Below, piece by piece: positions 1 to 8,488 of a stretch of 64,000 bases of DNA (position 1 is the first letter of the stretch; each line of letters starts with the position of its first letter). A model generated the notes under the pieces. That model was not told where the DNA came from, ran no database searches, and saw nothing but the letters and a program-made list of their open reading frames with translations. The stretch spans positions 168,809 to 232,808 of the forward strand of contig NZ_LMUE01000003.1 in assembly GCF_009766065.1 (NCBI RefSeq), read 5' to 3'. The translations under genes and the position numbers were made by a program. The DNA is from Dyella sp. S184 (GTDB lineage: Bacteria > Pseudomonadota > Gammaproteobacteria > Xanthomonadales > Rhodanobacteraceae).

Positions 1-70
1 AAAAGATCTTCGCTAAATCAAGCAGGCGCGCGCCGCCAAAGCAGCACGCGCCTGATCATTCAACGCCCGC

Positions 71-259
71 TTAATGCTGGTGCTTGTTCGCGTCGCGCTG
101 TTCATCGGCAGCCTTGCCCACTTCTGACTGGATCTTGCCGACGTTCTTTTCCAGTTTGCCGGCGACTTCCTTAGCCTTGTTGCCGGTAACCTTGCCGACC
201 ACTTCCTTGGCCGTGCCCTTGATCTGGTGTTTAGTACCTTCGACGCGATTGTGATCCAT
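71..259 (-). CDS. CsbD-family stress-response protein
   Basis: A 62-residue, highly charged, hydrophilic protein of the CsbD family. These are small, abundant, intrinsically flexible proteins induced by general stress; their molecular function is unknown. The family signature is visible: it opens MDHNRVEGTKHQIKG and continues with lysine/glycine/valine-rich helical repeats (GTAKEVVGKVTGNK) and a His-rich end. The start is the ATG at 259, because a GGAG ribosome site sits just upstream (minus strand); an upstream in-frame ATG at 382 would add 41 residues unlike the family. It stands alone, divergent from the phospholipase-D gene. Confidence 0.85.
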   Translation of the reverse strand: MDHNRVEGTKHQIKGTAKEVVGKVTGNKAKEVAGKLEKNVGKIQSEVGKAADEQRDANKHQH

Positions 260-612
260 TGCGAAATCTCCGGGGGATAAGGCCTGCGACATTGCAGACG
301 GGCTCAGGCTAGAAGCCGCACAGTCGACAACCCGTGACCATGCTGTTGGCACAATGTTGCGGTGTGGTTTTCGTTCAGCCATGTGATGCGGTCGTCACGT
401 ACAAGCAGGGTATTCACAGTGCTGCATCGAACGCGGTGGTTTGCGCCTCGCGCCACGTTCACGACATCAGGCACACATTGCTTTCACGCCCGGATCCGTA
501 TCCAGCCGTCGGGCCAGCATATGGCGCGTGCGTATCCTCACAGCAAAATTGATAGATCAAAATTGATAGATGCTGCAGGCGACGGCAAATCTGGGTTACG
601 GATCCAATCGGG
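260..612. other. Intergenic region between csbD-like and PLD-like genes
   Basis: A 353-base divergent intergenic stretch. It must hold the promoters for both neighbours, but no convincing -35/-10 pair was picked out by eye. The only structure noticed is a short tandem repeat at 545-572. Open frames here are short, and their predicted products look like nothing known. Confidence 0.5.
545..572. repeat. Two tandem copies of a 14-base AT-rich unit
   Basis: The unit AAAATTGATAGATC (545-558) is followed at once by AAAATTGATAGATG (559-572); 13 of 14 bases are identical. It lies 40 bases upstream of the phospholipase-D-like gene, so it could be a promoter element or simple slippage duplication. Confidence 0.7.
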
Positions 613-2211
613 GTGGACAAAGTGCGAATAATGCGGCGACCTATATGCGTAATGGCTGCAATGGTGATCGTTGTGCTGGCACTTGGCGCGTGTTCGTCGA
701 TGCGCACCGACTTCGTCAAGCAGCCATCCAAGGCATTGCCGCCGGCCACCAACACGCCGAGCGCACGTTACGTCCACGCAGAGGTAGGCCAGCATCTCGA
801 CAAGTCCGGCTTCCGCCTGCTCACGCTCAGCGACAACGCGCTGATGAGCCGCATCGCGCTGGCCGACCATGCGCAGCACTCGATCGACCTGCAGTACTAC
901 ATCTTCGACAACGACGCGACCGGCCGACTGGTGGCGCAACACCTGCTGGCAGCAGCGGATCGCGGCGTGCGCGTGCGCCTGCTGCTCGACGACATCAACG
1001 TGCACGATGAGATCGACATGCTGAATGCGCTCAACGCGCACCCGAATTTCAAGGTCCGGCTGTTCAACCCGTTCCATACGCGCGATCCGTCGATGTTGTC
1101 CAAGACCACGCAATTCCTGCTTGATGCGCATCGGCTCAACCGCCGCATGCACAACAAGTCGTTCATCGTGGATGGCAACGTGGCGATCGTCGGCGGACGC
1201 AATATCGGCGATGCCTATTTCGATGCTGGCAGTGACACCAATTTCCGCGACCTTGACCTGATCGCGATCGGGCCGGTGGTGAAGGAGGCTTCGCATGCCT
1301 TCGACGAATACTGGAACTGCGACGCCGCCACTCCGGTTACCGCCTTTAACGGCAGGCGCGCCAGTCACTACGATCTGGCGAAATTGCGTGTCGACCTGGG
1401 TCACGACGCGCGCGCGTTCGCGCAGTCCGACTATGCGCAGGCGACGCTGGATCAGCTACCCGATGGCCCTTCCGCCGATCGCCCCGGCGCCTGGTTCTGG
1501 GGCCCCGCCACGCTGGTGGCCGACCAGCCGGCAAAGATCGATGCCGAGAACGCCAGGGACGAGCATTCCCTGCGCATCGGCCCGCAGATCAAGTCGATGA
1601 TCGACCAGGCGCAGCAGGGCGTGTTGCTGATCTCGCCCTACTTCGTCCCCGGCGACAGCGGCACGCGATACCTCACCGACCTCGCCAGCCGCGGTGTCAG
1701 CGTGGAGGTGTTGACGAACTCGCTCGCCTCCACTGATGAAGCCGCCGTGCATGCGGGATATTCGCGTTATCGCCGCGCACTGCTCGAAGGCGGTGTGCAG
1801 CTTTACGAACTGCGGCCCGCTGCCGGCGTGGTGCAGCCAGCGACCGCCAAGGGCAGGTCCTCCGGTGTAAGCCTGCATGCCAAGGCGATCGTGGTGGATC
1901 AGCGACTGGTGTTCGTCGGCTCGATGAACCTGGATCAGCGCTCGAAGCTGCTCAACACCGAGATGGGCATCATCGTGGACTGCCCCCAACTCGCGGAGGC
2001 GGTGACGCAGTTTTTCGATACGGCTACCTTGCCGTCAACGGCTTATCACGTGGTACTAACCGCACACGATTCGCCGCATGGTGGACAGATGCAATGGCTG
2101 GCCAGCGATGGCAGCAAGAAGCTGGTCTACCACCATGATCCCGAGGCCAGCATGAAACGCCGACTGGAAGTGGACCTGCTGAAGCTCATGCCGATCGAGG
2201 GCATGTTGTGA
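613..2211 (+). CDS. Phospholipase D / cardiolipin-synthase-like lipoprotein
   Basis: A 532-residue protein of the phospholipase D superfamily, which makes or cleaves phosphodiester bonds in phospholipids (cardiolipin synthase ClsC/YmdC-like proteins belong here). Two HKD motifs of the form HxKxxxxD are intact: HNKSFIVD near residue 180 and HAKAIVVD near residue 422, each followed by the usual G-G/S-x-N. The N-terminus has a hydrophobic segment ending in a lipobox (LALGAC, Cys27), so it is probably membrane-anchored on the periplasmic side. The GTG at 613 was taken as start; the ATG at 631 still keeps the signal peptide and is equally possible. The next gene follows after 28 bases, so they may be co-transcribed. 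The substrate cannot be told from sequence. Confidence 0.85.
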   Translation: MDKVRIMRRPICVMAAMVIVVLALGACSSMRTDFVKQPSKALPPATNTPSARYVHAEVGQHLDKSGFRLLTLSDNALMSRIALADHAQHSIDLQYYIFDNDATGRLVAQHLLAAADRGVRVRLLLDDINVHDEIDMLNALNAHPNFKVRLFNPFHTRDPSMLSKTTQFLLDAHRLNRRMHNKSFIVDGNVAIVGGRNIGDAYFDAGSDTNFRDLDLIAIGPVVKEASHAFDEYWNCDAATPVTAFNGRRASHYDLAKLRVDLGHDARAFAQSDYAQATLDQLPDGPSADRPGAWFWGPATLVADQPAKIDAENARDEHSLRIGPQIKSMIDQAQQGVLLISPYFVPGDSGTRYLTDLASRGVSVEVLTNSLASTDEAAVHAGYSRYRRALLEGGVQLYELRPAAGVVQPATAKGRSSGVSLHAKAIVVDQRLVFVGSMNLDQRSKLLNTEMGIIVDCPQLAEAVTQFFDTATLPSTAYHVVLTAHDSPHGGQMQWLASDGSKKLVYHHDPEASMKRRLEVDLLKLMPIEGML

Positions 2212-2239
2212 CCAGCGCTGGCCGCACCGGAGCGGATGC

Positions 2240-2659
2240 ATGAAGAGGCTGATCGCGGCGTTGATACTGTTTGCCTTGCTAGCGACACCGGTATTCGGCC
2301 AGCAGGATGTCGAACAGCAGAAGATCGCCTATCTGATCGATTCGGTGGCAAGCCTGAAAGACGCGACCTTCATCCGCAACGGCACCGCCTACGATGCAGC
2401 ACACGCCGCCGATCACATGCGCCTGAAGCTGCGTTTTGCCGGCAGCCGCGTAAAGACCGCCGAAGACTTCATCACCTTTTGCGCCACCGGCTCGTCGATG
2501 TCCGGGATCAAGTACAGCATCCGTTTCAGCGATGGTCGCACCATCGATTCAGCCACCTTCCTGCGCGGCAAGCTTGCCGGGTACGGGGCGAGAGCCGCCA
2601 GCCGCGAACCGCCAGCAATACACGTTGAGCCAGCCCGTGCGCCCGGGGGTATCCCATGA
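2240..2659 (+). CDS. YfeK-like periplasmic DUF5329 protein
   Basis: A 139-residue exported protein with a clean signal peptide (hydrophobic residues 5-18, cut after VFG). The body resembles Escherichia coli YfeK, a DUF5329 protein of unknown function: shared features are the DATFIRNGTAYDA stretch, an ADHMRLKLR segment, and TAEDFI followed by a small-residue Ser-rich stretch. It has a good ribosome site (GGAG) upstream of the ATG and lies 28 bases after the phospholipase-D-like gene, suggesting one operon. The tail is rich in Ala, Pro and Arg. Confidence 0.7.
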   Translation: MKRLIAALILFALLATPVFGQQDVEQQKIAYLIDSVASLKDATFIRNGTAYDAAHAADHMRLKLRFAGSRVKTAEDFITFCATGSSMSGIKYSIRFSDGRTIDSATFLRGKLAGYGARAASREPPAIHVEPARAPGGIP

Positions 2660-2698
2660 ATCTTTCCGGTTCCGTCATGTCCCATACAAGCCGTCAAA

Positions 2699-2738
2699 AC
2701 CGTGCTAAAGGCTGCCGCAGGCCACCATGCGGCACGGT
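2699..2738 (+). terminator. Imperfect hairpin after the yfeK-like gene
   Basis: GCCGCA (2714-2719) pairs with TGCGGC (2728-2733), and ACCGT (2699-2703) can pair with ACGGT (2734-2738) across a 5'-side bulge. There is no T-run after it, so intrinsic termination is uncertain. It separates the yfeK-like gene from the cyclase at 2783. Confidence 0.35.
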
Positions 2739-2782
2739 ATGTGCATAACTGACCCTACCTTGCCAGGCAACACGCTGAATAG

Positions 2783-4207
2783 ATGGAAAAGAACGCCTAC
2801 GCGCCCCTGATGAACGTCATGGACCTCCTGCTCGACGCGATCTGCATGGTCGACGTACAAGGGCGCTTTGTGTTCGTCAGTGCCGCATGCGAGCGCATTT
2901 TCGGCTACACCGCGGACGAAATGATCGGCCGACAGATGCTCGAACTGGTGTTCCCCGAGGATCGGGTGAAAACTCTCGAGGCGGCCTCCAGGGTCATGGC
3001 TGGCCATCTCCAGCTTCATTTCGAGAACCGCTATGTGCGCAAGGATGGGCAGGTGGTCCACATCATGTGGTCGGCCCGCTGGTCGGAGGCTGACCAGCTC
3101 AGGATTGCAGTGGCGCGCGACGTAACCGAACTCAAGCACGCCGAGTCCATGCAGGTCGCGCTGCATGCCATTTCCGAGGCGGCACACTCAGCCGAAGACC
3201 TGCTTGCCCTGTTCCGGCACATCCACCAGATCATCGGAGACCTGCTGCCGGCGAGCAATTTCTTCGTTGCCCTTTACGACGAGAAGAAAGATCAGCTGAG
3301 CTTTCCCTACTTTGTCGACGAGCACGACGAAGCACCCATGCCACGCAAACTCGACTCCGGCACGCTAAGCGCGGAAGTCATCCGTACCGGTCAGGCCCTG
3401 CTGCTGACACCTGATACCAGGGTGACCCTGTCCGATCAGGCTGGCACCATCGTCGGCAAGGATTCACTGGACTGGCTTGGCGTTCCGCTCGCCTCGCAAA
3501 AAGGCGTCATCGGCGTGCTGGTGGTGCAGAGCTACTCGGGTGGCGTGCGTTACACCGAGCAGGACAAGGTGCTGCTGCAGTTCGTCTCTGCCCAGATCGC
3601 TACCGTCATCGAGCGCAAGCAGAGCGAAACCTGGTTGCGCCACATCGCACGCCACGACGTGTTGACCGATCTGCCCAATCGTGGCTTGTTCGATGACCGC
3701 CTGCGAGCCGCACTGGGCAGGGCACGACTGGACGGCGATCGGCTGTCCCTGCTTTACATCGACCTGGACAGGTTCAAGCAGGTGAATGACACCTACGGTC
3801 ATGCCACCGGCGATCTGCTGCTGCGCGAGGTAGGCCATCGCATCAGGCACTGCGTGCGCGACTCGGACACGATCGGGCGCCTCGGTGGCGACGAGTTCGT
3901 CGTCCTGCTCAGCAGCATCAAGTTGCCCGAACACGCATTGATGGTTGCCGAGAAGATACGCGCCTCGCTCAACCAGCCCTTCGAACTGGCCGGCCAGTAC
4001 CTGCAGGTATCCGCGAGCCTCGGCGTCGCGGTCTTTCCCGAGCACGGCGACGAGAACAAGCAGCTGATCCGGCATGCCGATAGCGCCATGTATCGCGCCA
4101 AGAAAATGGGTGGCAACCGGTTCCTGATGGAAGAGCTGCAGGACTCCGACGACGATGACCTCCCTGACGGTATGATCCAGGCCGAGCGAAGTCAGGGAAC
4201 CGAATAA
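2783..4207 (+). CDS. PAS-GAF-GGDEF diguanylate cyclase
   Basis: A 474-residue cytoplasmic sensor enzyme that should make the second messenger cyclic di-GMP from two GTP. Domains in order: PAS sensor (about 8-125, with the FGYTADEMIG and EDR stretches), GAF sensor (about 150-275), and a GGDEF cyclase domain starting at the typical HDVLTDLPNR. The active-site GGDEF motif is intact near residue 370. It is preceded by R-D-S-D five residues upstream, the RxxD inhibitory site, so product feedback is likely. No membrane segment is seen. The ATG at 2783 has only a weak ribosome site. The gene stands alone on its strand; the signal it senses is unknown. Confidence 0.92.
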   Translation: MEKNAYAPLMNVMDLLLDAICMVDVQGRFVFVSAACERIFGYTADEMIGRQMLELVFPEDRVKTLEAASRVMAGHLQLHFENRYVRKDGQVVHIMWSARWSEADQLRIAVARDVTELKHAESMQVALHAISEAAHSAEDLLALFRHIHQIIGDLLPASNFFVALYDEKKDQLSFPYFVDEHDEAPMPRKLDSGTLSAEVIRTGQALLLTPDTRVTLSDQAGTIVGKDSLDWLGVPLASQKGVIGVLVVQSYSGGVRYTEQDKVLLQFVSAQIATVIERKQSETWLRHIARHDVLTDLPNRGLFDDRLRAALGRARLDGDRLSLLYIDLDRFKQVNDTYGHATGDLLLREVGHRIRHCVRDSDTIGRLGGDEFVVLLSSIKLPEHALMVAEKIRASLNQPFELAGQYLQVSASLGVAVFPEHGDENKQLIRHADSAMYRAKKMGGNRFLMEELQDSDDDDLPDGMIQAERSQGTE

Positions 4208-4390
4208 GCGAGTTTCCGCCCAAAGCACGGGCAACCCGTGTTTATGGACTTCTTCGACCGCAAGCTGGGGCACCCCACTGTCGTCGGGCGCCAGCGGCTG
4301 ATCTGTCCGGAAATCCAAACCATGCAAGCTTGCCCCCATCTTTAGCCGGCCTCGTGCATGATCTTGCCAAGTATTGCTTTAGATACACTT

Positions 4391-4424
4391 ACGATATATC
4401 TTTACGTCACTATCACGATATATC
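4391..4424. promoter_or_regulatory. Twin ACGATATATC repeats before the PadR/yqjI-like gene
   Basis: ACGATATATC occurs at 4391-4400 and again at 4415-4424, exactly 24 bases apart. Each copy contains the self-complementary core GATATATC. The second copy ends 10 bases before the ATG of the YqjI-like repressor. PadR-family proteins commonly bind inverted repeats in their own promoter, and E. coli YqjI is known to repress itself and yqjH, so this is most likely an autoregulatory operator. The binding itself is inferred. Confidence 0.7.
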
Positions 4425-4434
4425 GGAACCTCTC

Positions 4435-5100
4435 ATGCGCATGCGCCAAATGCTTTTCAACGCTTTTCATCAACACCATCAACATCACGGCCACGCTTTC
4501 GGGCACGGCGGAGGCCGGGATGCCCACGAACATCACGAACGCCATGCCGGCCCCTTCGGTGGTCGCCACGGCGGCGGTGATTTCTTCGCCGACTGGAGCG
4601 AAATGCGCGGCGGTGGTGGCCGGCGCGGCGGCGGCCGCATGTTCGGCCACGGCGACCTCAAGCTGCTGCTGCTGGCTCTCATCGAACAGCAGCCACGTCA
4701 TGGCTACGAACTGATCCGCATCATCGAGGACATGTTCCACGGCCAGTACTCGCCCAGCCCCGGCGCGATCTACCCCACCCTCACCATGCTGGAAGAACTC
4801 GGCTACGCCGAAGTGACCAACGAGCAGGGTGGCCGCAAGCTATACGCGATCACGGCTGCTGGCCGCACCTATCTGGACGAAAACCGTGAAGCGGTGGATG
4901 CGGTCACCGCCCGTACCGAGCACAGTGCCAGGATGGCGGCAAAGATGGCCATGCCGATGACCGTGCACAAGGCGATGCATGCAATCAAGCATGCCATGCT
5001 GATGCGTGGCAGTGACTGGGACAAGGACGAGGCAAAACGCATAGCCGACATCCTGGATCGCGCCGCCAGTGCCATCGCCAGCGGTGAACGCCGTGACTGA
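4435..5100 (+). CDS. yqjI: YqjI-like His-rich PadR-family metal-responsive repressor
   Basis: A 221-residue transcription factor. The first ~65 residues are full of His and Gly (for example FHQHHQHHGHAFGHGGG), a likely Ni/Fe-binding tail. It is followed by a PadR winged helix from about FGHGDLKLLLLALIEQQ through HGYELIRIIEDMFHG and SPSPGAIYPTLTMLEELGY. This is the layout of E. coli YqjI, a nickel-responsive repressor of itself and of the ferric reductase gene yqjH. The ATG at 4435 was chosen because an upstream in-frame start would run through the operator repeats at 4391-4424. The next gene overlaps its 3' end, and a YqjH homologue follows, which supports the identity. Which metal it senses here is inferred. 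Confidence 0.88.
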   Translation: MRMRQMLFNAFHQHHQHHGHAFGHGGGRDAHEHHERHAGPFGGRHGGGDFFADWSEMRGGGGRRGGGRMFGHGDLKLLLLALIEQQPRHGYELIRIIEDMFHGQYSPSPGAIYPTLTMLEELGYAEVTNEQGGRKLYAITAAGRTYLDENREAVDAVTARTEHSARMAAKMAMPMTVHKAMHAIKHAMLMRGSDWDKDEAKRIADILDRAASAIASGERRD

Positions 5101-5593
5101 AACAGGCCGCGATGCGCTGCCCGCGTGGGAAGCGCGCTGCAAGTCGCTGGGCCTGCTGATCACCGTACCGCGTCGCGCCATTCTTGCCGCGATGCTTGAG
5201 CTCGGCACAGCTCACGATGCGGTAACGCTGTTGCAGGCCGCACGCGAGCACCATGCAGCTACCAGCCTCGGCACGGTCTATCGGCTGCTACGTGAGCTCG
5301 AGCAACTCGGACTAGCTCAGGTGCAGGTGCCTGCGCACGGACGCTGCCACTGGCGCCTGCATGACTCGCCCGAAACTACGCCGGAGCAGACTCCCGGCAA
5401 CGTTCGCAGCATGTTGAAACAAGTACAGCATTTCCTGAGCGAGCTGGAAAAACTTGGCTTCGCCGAGGCGCAACCTGCGGCGCACAACAGCGTCGCCGTA
5501 CCCATGTCCAGTTTGCCCAGCCACTCGCCAGTTGATCCCACCGTCGACCTGCTGCAGTCGATAGCCGAACGCTTCGGCTATCGACTCGCCTGA
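5069..5593 (+). CDS. Fur-family-like winged-helix regulator lacking the metal-binding half
   Basis: A 174-residue protein whose N-terminal ~85 residues match the DNA-binding half of Fur/Zur regulators: LLITVPRRAILAAMLE, HDAVTLLQAAREHHA, then TSLGTVYRLLRELEQLGLA (recognition helix). The usual Fur C-terminal dimer domain with its His/Cys metal ligands is not recognisable; a Ser/Pro/Gln-rich stretch and a short helical region (LLQSIAERFGYRLA) take its place. GTG at 5069 is one start; GTG at 5084 or 5093 is equally likely, the last overlapping the stop of the PadR gene. Its place between the yqjI- and yqjH-like genes suggests a shared metal-homeostasis operon. Whether it binds metal is doubtful. 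Confidence 0.72.
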   Translation: MPSPAVNAVTETGRDALPAWEARCKSLGLLITVPRRAILAAMLELGTAHDAVTLLQAAREHHAATSLGTVYRLLRELEQLGLAQVQVPAHGRCHWRLHDSPETTPEQTPGNVRSMLKQVQHFLSELEKLGFAEAQPAAHNSVAVPMSSLPSHSPVDPTVDLLQSIAERFGYRLA

Positions 5594-5689
5594 CACCACA
5601 ACAACAGCCATCGCCACCGCTCGCCCATTCGCCATGCGCGGATCGTGCAGAGCCTGTAGCCGGCACCTTGACCCGCATTCCTGGAGATC

Positions 5690-6493
5690 ATGCCGATGAC
5701 AACCCACACCCATCAGAGGATTCGCCACACCGTGGTGTTCCGCACGCTCGATGTCCTGCGCGTCGAGCGCCTGAGTCCGCACATGCAGCGGATCGTTTTC
5801 GGCGGCGCGGAGTTGCGCGGTTTTGTCAGCGCCGCGCCGGACGACCACGTGAAACTGTTCTTTCCCAACAGCGTCGGTGAAATCGTGCCGCCAGTGCTCG
5901 GGCCGAACGGCCCGACCTTTCCGCCAGACCGCAAATATTCGCCGATGCGCGACTACACCCCGCGCCATCATGACACCGAACTCAACGAATTGACCGTCGA
6001 TTTCGTACTGCACGGTGACGGCCCCGCTGCCGCCTGGGCAGCGCAGGCCGTGCCAGGTCAGTGGATTGGTGCCGGTGGCCCGCGCGGCTCTTCGCTGGTC
6101 GCCGATGACTTCGATACCTATGTGCTGGCCGGTGATGAAACCGCCCTGCCCGCGATCGGCCGCTGGCTGGAAGAGATGCCGGAAGATACTCATGTCGAAG
6201 TGCTGCTGGAAATCCCCGATAGAGAGGATCGCCAGACACTCCGCTCACGCGCACATGTCAACGTGACCTGGCTGGAACGCAACGGTAGGGCAGCCGACCA
6301 GAGTGAGCTGCTGGAGCAGGCTTTACGTGCACTACCCAAGCCCATCGGCGATACCTTCTACTGGATCGCCAGTGAATCGCGCCGCACCCGCAACATGCGC
6401 CTGTGGCTCAGTGAGGAATGCGGCGTGCCAAAGGACTGGATGAAGGCCAAGGGCTACTGGAAAGCCAACGCGGACGACGGCGATGATGACTAA
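5690..6493 (+). CDS. yqjH: YqjH-like siderophore-interacting FAD ferric reductase
   Basis: A 267-residue protein of the siderophore-interacting protein (SIP) family. These cytoplasmic NAD(P)H/FAD enzymes reduce ferric-siderophore complexes to release iron. The FAD-binding half has the expected R-x-Y-T-P-R motif (MRDYTPRHHDTELNEL) and the G-PAAAWA stretch; the C-terminal half has YVLAGDETALPAIGRW and ends in the family's typical region (ESRRTRNMRLWL ... GYWKAN). An AGG/GGAG ribosome site lies at 5682-5686, so the ATG at 5696 may be used instead of 5690. In E. coli yqjH is repressed by YqjI; here the YqjI homologue is two genes upstream on the same strand. Confidence 0.9.
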   Translation: MPMTTHTHQRIRHTVVFRTLDVLRVERLSPHMQRIVFGGAELRGFVSAAPDDHVKLFFPNSVGEIVPPVLGPNGPTFPPDRKYSPMRDYTPRHHDTELNELTVDFVLHGDGPAAAWAAQAVPGQWIGAGGPRGSSLVADDFDTYVLAGDETALPAIGRWLEEMPEDTHVEVLLEIPDREDRQTLRSRAHVNVTWLERNGRAADQSELLEQALRALPKPIGDTFYWIASESRRTRNMRLWLSEECGVPKDWMKAKGYWKANADDGDDD

Positions 6494-6548
6494 CGAGTCA
6501 GGGCCCCTTGTCCGCTAAGCTCCCGATGGTCAATCACCGGAGACGGGC

Positions 6549-6932
6549 ATGAAGTTTTCGCGCTGGGTGTTCCTGCTCGCCGCCATCTACGGCGTGCTGG
6601 CCCTTGTTCCGATGTACTTCCAGGAATCGATGGTGGCACGCGTGCATGCGCCAGCGATCACCCACGCGGAGTACTACTACGGCTTCATCGGCGTCGCGCT
6701 GGCGTGGCAGCTGGCCTTCCTGGTGCTGTCACACGATCCGCTGCGGTATCGGCCGATCATGCTTCCCGCGGCCATGGAAAAACTCACCTTCGGCATCGCC
6801 ATGCTGGTGCTGTATCTGCAGCAGCGCCTGTCTCCACTGATGCTGGCTGCCGGATGCATCGACCTGCTGTTCGCCACGCTGTTCGTGCTGGCGTACTGGC
6901 GCACCCGCGACGGGGCGATGCTCGCGCGCTGA
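6549..6932 (+). CDS. Small four-helix inner-membrane protein
   Basis: A 127-residue integral membrane protein with four hydrophobic stretches at about residues 5-24, 44-62, 73-90 and 97-114. The start ATG has a good GGAG ribosome site (CCGGAGACGGGC). No catalytic motif is visible. It follows the YqjH-like gene by 55 bases on the same strand and may belong to that operon, but the function is unknown. Confidence 0.72.
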   Translation: MKFSRWVFLLAAIYGVLALVPMYFQESMVARVHAPAITHAEYYYGFIGVALAWQLAFLVLSHDPLRYRPIMLPAAMEKLTFGIAMLVLYLQQRLSPLMLAAGCIDLLFATLFVLAYWRTRDGAMLAR

Positions 6933-7026
6933 TTCGAGCGACCGACGCCAGACCAATCGATCGCCCCGATTGCCACGCAGCACCCCGAGCTGGATACACC
7001 TCGTCAGCTTGCGCTTGAAAGGGCCG

Positions 7027-7061
7027 GCGTTGGCCGCATTCAGACTGAATGCGGCCAACGC
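7027..7061. promoter_or_regulatory. Long perfect inverted repeat (17-base arms, 1-base centre)
   Basis: Positions 7027-7043 are the exact reverse complement of 7045-7061. The arms read GCGTTGGCCGCATTCAG outward to centre. It sits between the small membrane-protein gene and the Old Yellow Enzyme gene, about 100 bases before the latter. There is no T-run on either side, so it is either a Rho-independent-like stop without a tail or a DNA/RNA regulatory hairpin. Confidence 0.6.
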
Positions 7062-7164
7062 GCCAGTGCGCGTCTAGACAAACTGAGAACAACCCATCTG
7101 CCTAAACTGCACATTCCCCACGCCTCGTCGTTCGGCGACAGGTGTACCCCCTGAAGGAGATTTC

Positions 7165-8268
7165 ATGAACGCTCTTGTTGCAGTTCCAGCAGATGTTGAA
7201 GCGCTGTTCAAACCAATCCAGGTTGGCGACCTGGCGGTGCCAAACCGCATCGTGATGGCACCACTGACACGTAATCGTGCCAGCGCCGGCAACGTGCCCA
7301 CCGCACTCAACGCCACGTATTATGCACAGCGCGCCAGCGCCGGGCTGATCATCAGCGAGGCCAACCAGATCTGCCCCGAAGGCCAGGGTTACATCGCCAC
7401 GCCGGGCATCCATTCGCCGGAACAGATCGCCGGCTGGAAGCTGGTGACCGAAGCCGTGCACGCCAACGGCGGACGCATCGTGCTGCAGTTGTGGCACGTC
7501 GGCCGCATCTCGCATACCTCGTTGCAACCGGGTGGCAAGGCACCGGTGGCACCCTCGGCGATCCGCGCCGAAGCGAAGACCTTCGTGGCTGAAGGTTTTG
7601 TCGATGTCTCGATGCCACGTGCGCTTGAGCTCGACGAAATCCCCACGCTGATCGACACCTATCGGCAGGCTGCCGCCAACGCGCGCGAGGCCCGCTTCGA
7701 CGGCGTCGAAGTACATGCGGCCAACGGCTACCTGCTCGACCAGTTCCTGCGCGACAAGAGCAACCACCGCACCGACGCCTACGGCGGCAGCATCGAAAAC
7801 CGCACGCGCCTGCTATTCGAAGTCTGCGAGGCGGTAGCGCAGGAAGTCGGCGCCGGCCGCACCGGTGTGCGGCTGTCGCCACTCACGGCATTCGGCGACG
7901 TGTCCGACCGTGATCCGCAGGCCTTGTTCAACCGTGCGGTCGAACGGCTGGCCACACTGCACCTGGCCTACATCCACATTATCGAAGGCGAGACCGGCGG
8001 CGACCGCAGCCCGCAGCCGTTCGACTACGCCGCGATGCGCAAGCCGTTCCATGGCGCGTGGATCGTCAACAACGGCTACGACCGCACGATGGCGATCGAG
8101 GAAGTCACCAGCGGCCGGGCGGATCTGGTGGCGTTCGGCAAGGAATTCCTCGCCAATCCCGACTTGCCACGGCGACTGCGCGAGAACGCGAAACTCAATA
8201 CGCCGGATCAGGCGACGTTCTATGGCGGTGGAGCGCACGGCTACACGGACTATCCGGCGCTGGATTGA
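7165..8268 (+). CDS. Old Yellow Enzyme family alkene reductase (NemA-like)
   Basis: A 367-residue FMN-dependent NAD(P)H oxidoreductase that reduces activated C=C bonds (enones, quinones, N-ethylmaleimide, nitro compounds). The family hallmarks are present: VPNRIVMAPLTRNRA near the N-terminus, the QLWHVGR strand, the substrate-binding His/Asn pair in VEVHAANGYLLDQFLRDKSN, and TDAYGGSIENRTR. The C-terminal part has the expected phosphate-binding segment (ADLVAFGKEFLANPDL). A strong GAAGGAG ribosome site precedes the ATG. It appears monocistronic, with a hairpin upstream (7027-7061) and a terminator downstream. In other bacteria such genes answer electrophile stress; no NemR-type regulator adjoins here. 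Confidence 0.93.
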   Translation: MNALVAVPADVEALFKPIQVGDLAVPNRIVMAPLTRNRASAGNVPTALNATYYAQRASAGLIISEANQICPEGQGYIATPGIHSPEQIAGWKLVTEAVHANGGRIVLQLWHVGRISHTSLQPGGKAPVAPSAIRAEAKTFVAEGFVDVSMPRALELDEIPTLIDTYRQAAANAREARFDGVEVHAANGYLLDQFLRDKSNHRTDAYGGSIENRTRLLFEVCEAVAQEVGAGRTGVRLSPLTAFGDVSDRDPQALFNRAVERLATLHLAYIHIIEGETGGDRSPQPFDYAAMRKPFHGAWIVNNGYDRTMAIEEVTSGRADLVAFGKEFLANPDLPRRLRENAKLNTPDQATFYGGGAHGYTDYPALD

Positions 8269-8308
8269 AGCGAAGCACCCGAGTCGGGTGAACACGCGCC
8301 CCGGTGCC

Positions 8309-8338
8309 GCGTATGGCGACTGTCCCGTCGCCATACGC
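8309..8338 (+). terminator. Hairpin terminator after the alkene reductase
   Basis: GCGTATGGCGAC (8309-8320) pairs perfectly with GTCGCCATACGC (8327-8338) around a six-base loop and is followed by CTTTCGTT. This fits a Rho-independent terminator 40 bases after the stop codon. Confidence 0.7.
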
Positions 8339-8488
8339 CTTTCGTTGATCGGCGGGATCATCCAATCCGCCGATACCCGCCGATATCCAAAATGCGTAAG
8401 CTCGCCGAATTCTCCGTAGAGAATCCGTCCGTTGCCCGACTCGCCTGCGTGCGGGCAGCCCACTTGCCACCCCCAGGATGACAACGCC

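Noticed and set aside
3464..4339. Minus-strand open frame of 291 codons opposite the first cyclase
   Set aside because: It overlaps an intact GGDEF gene and has no domain or start signal.
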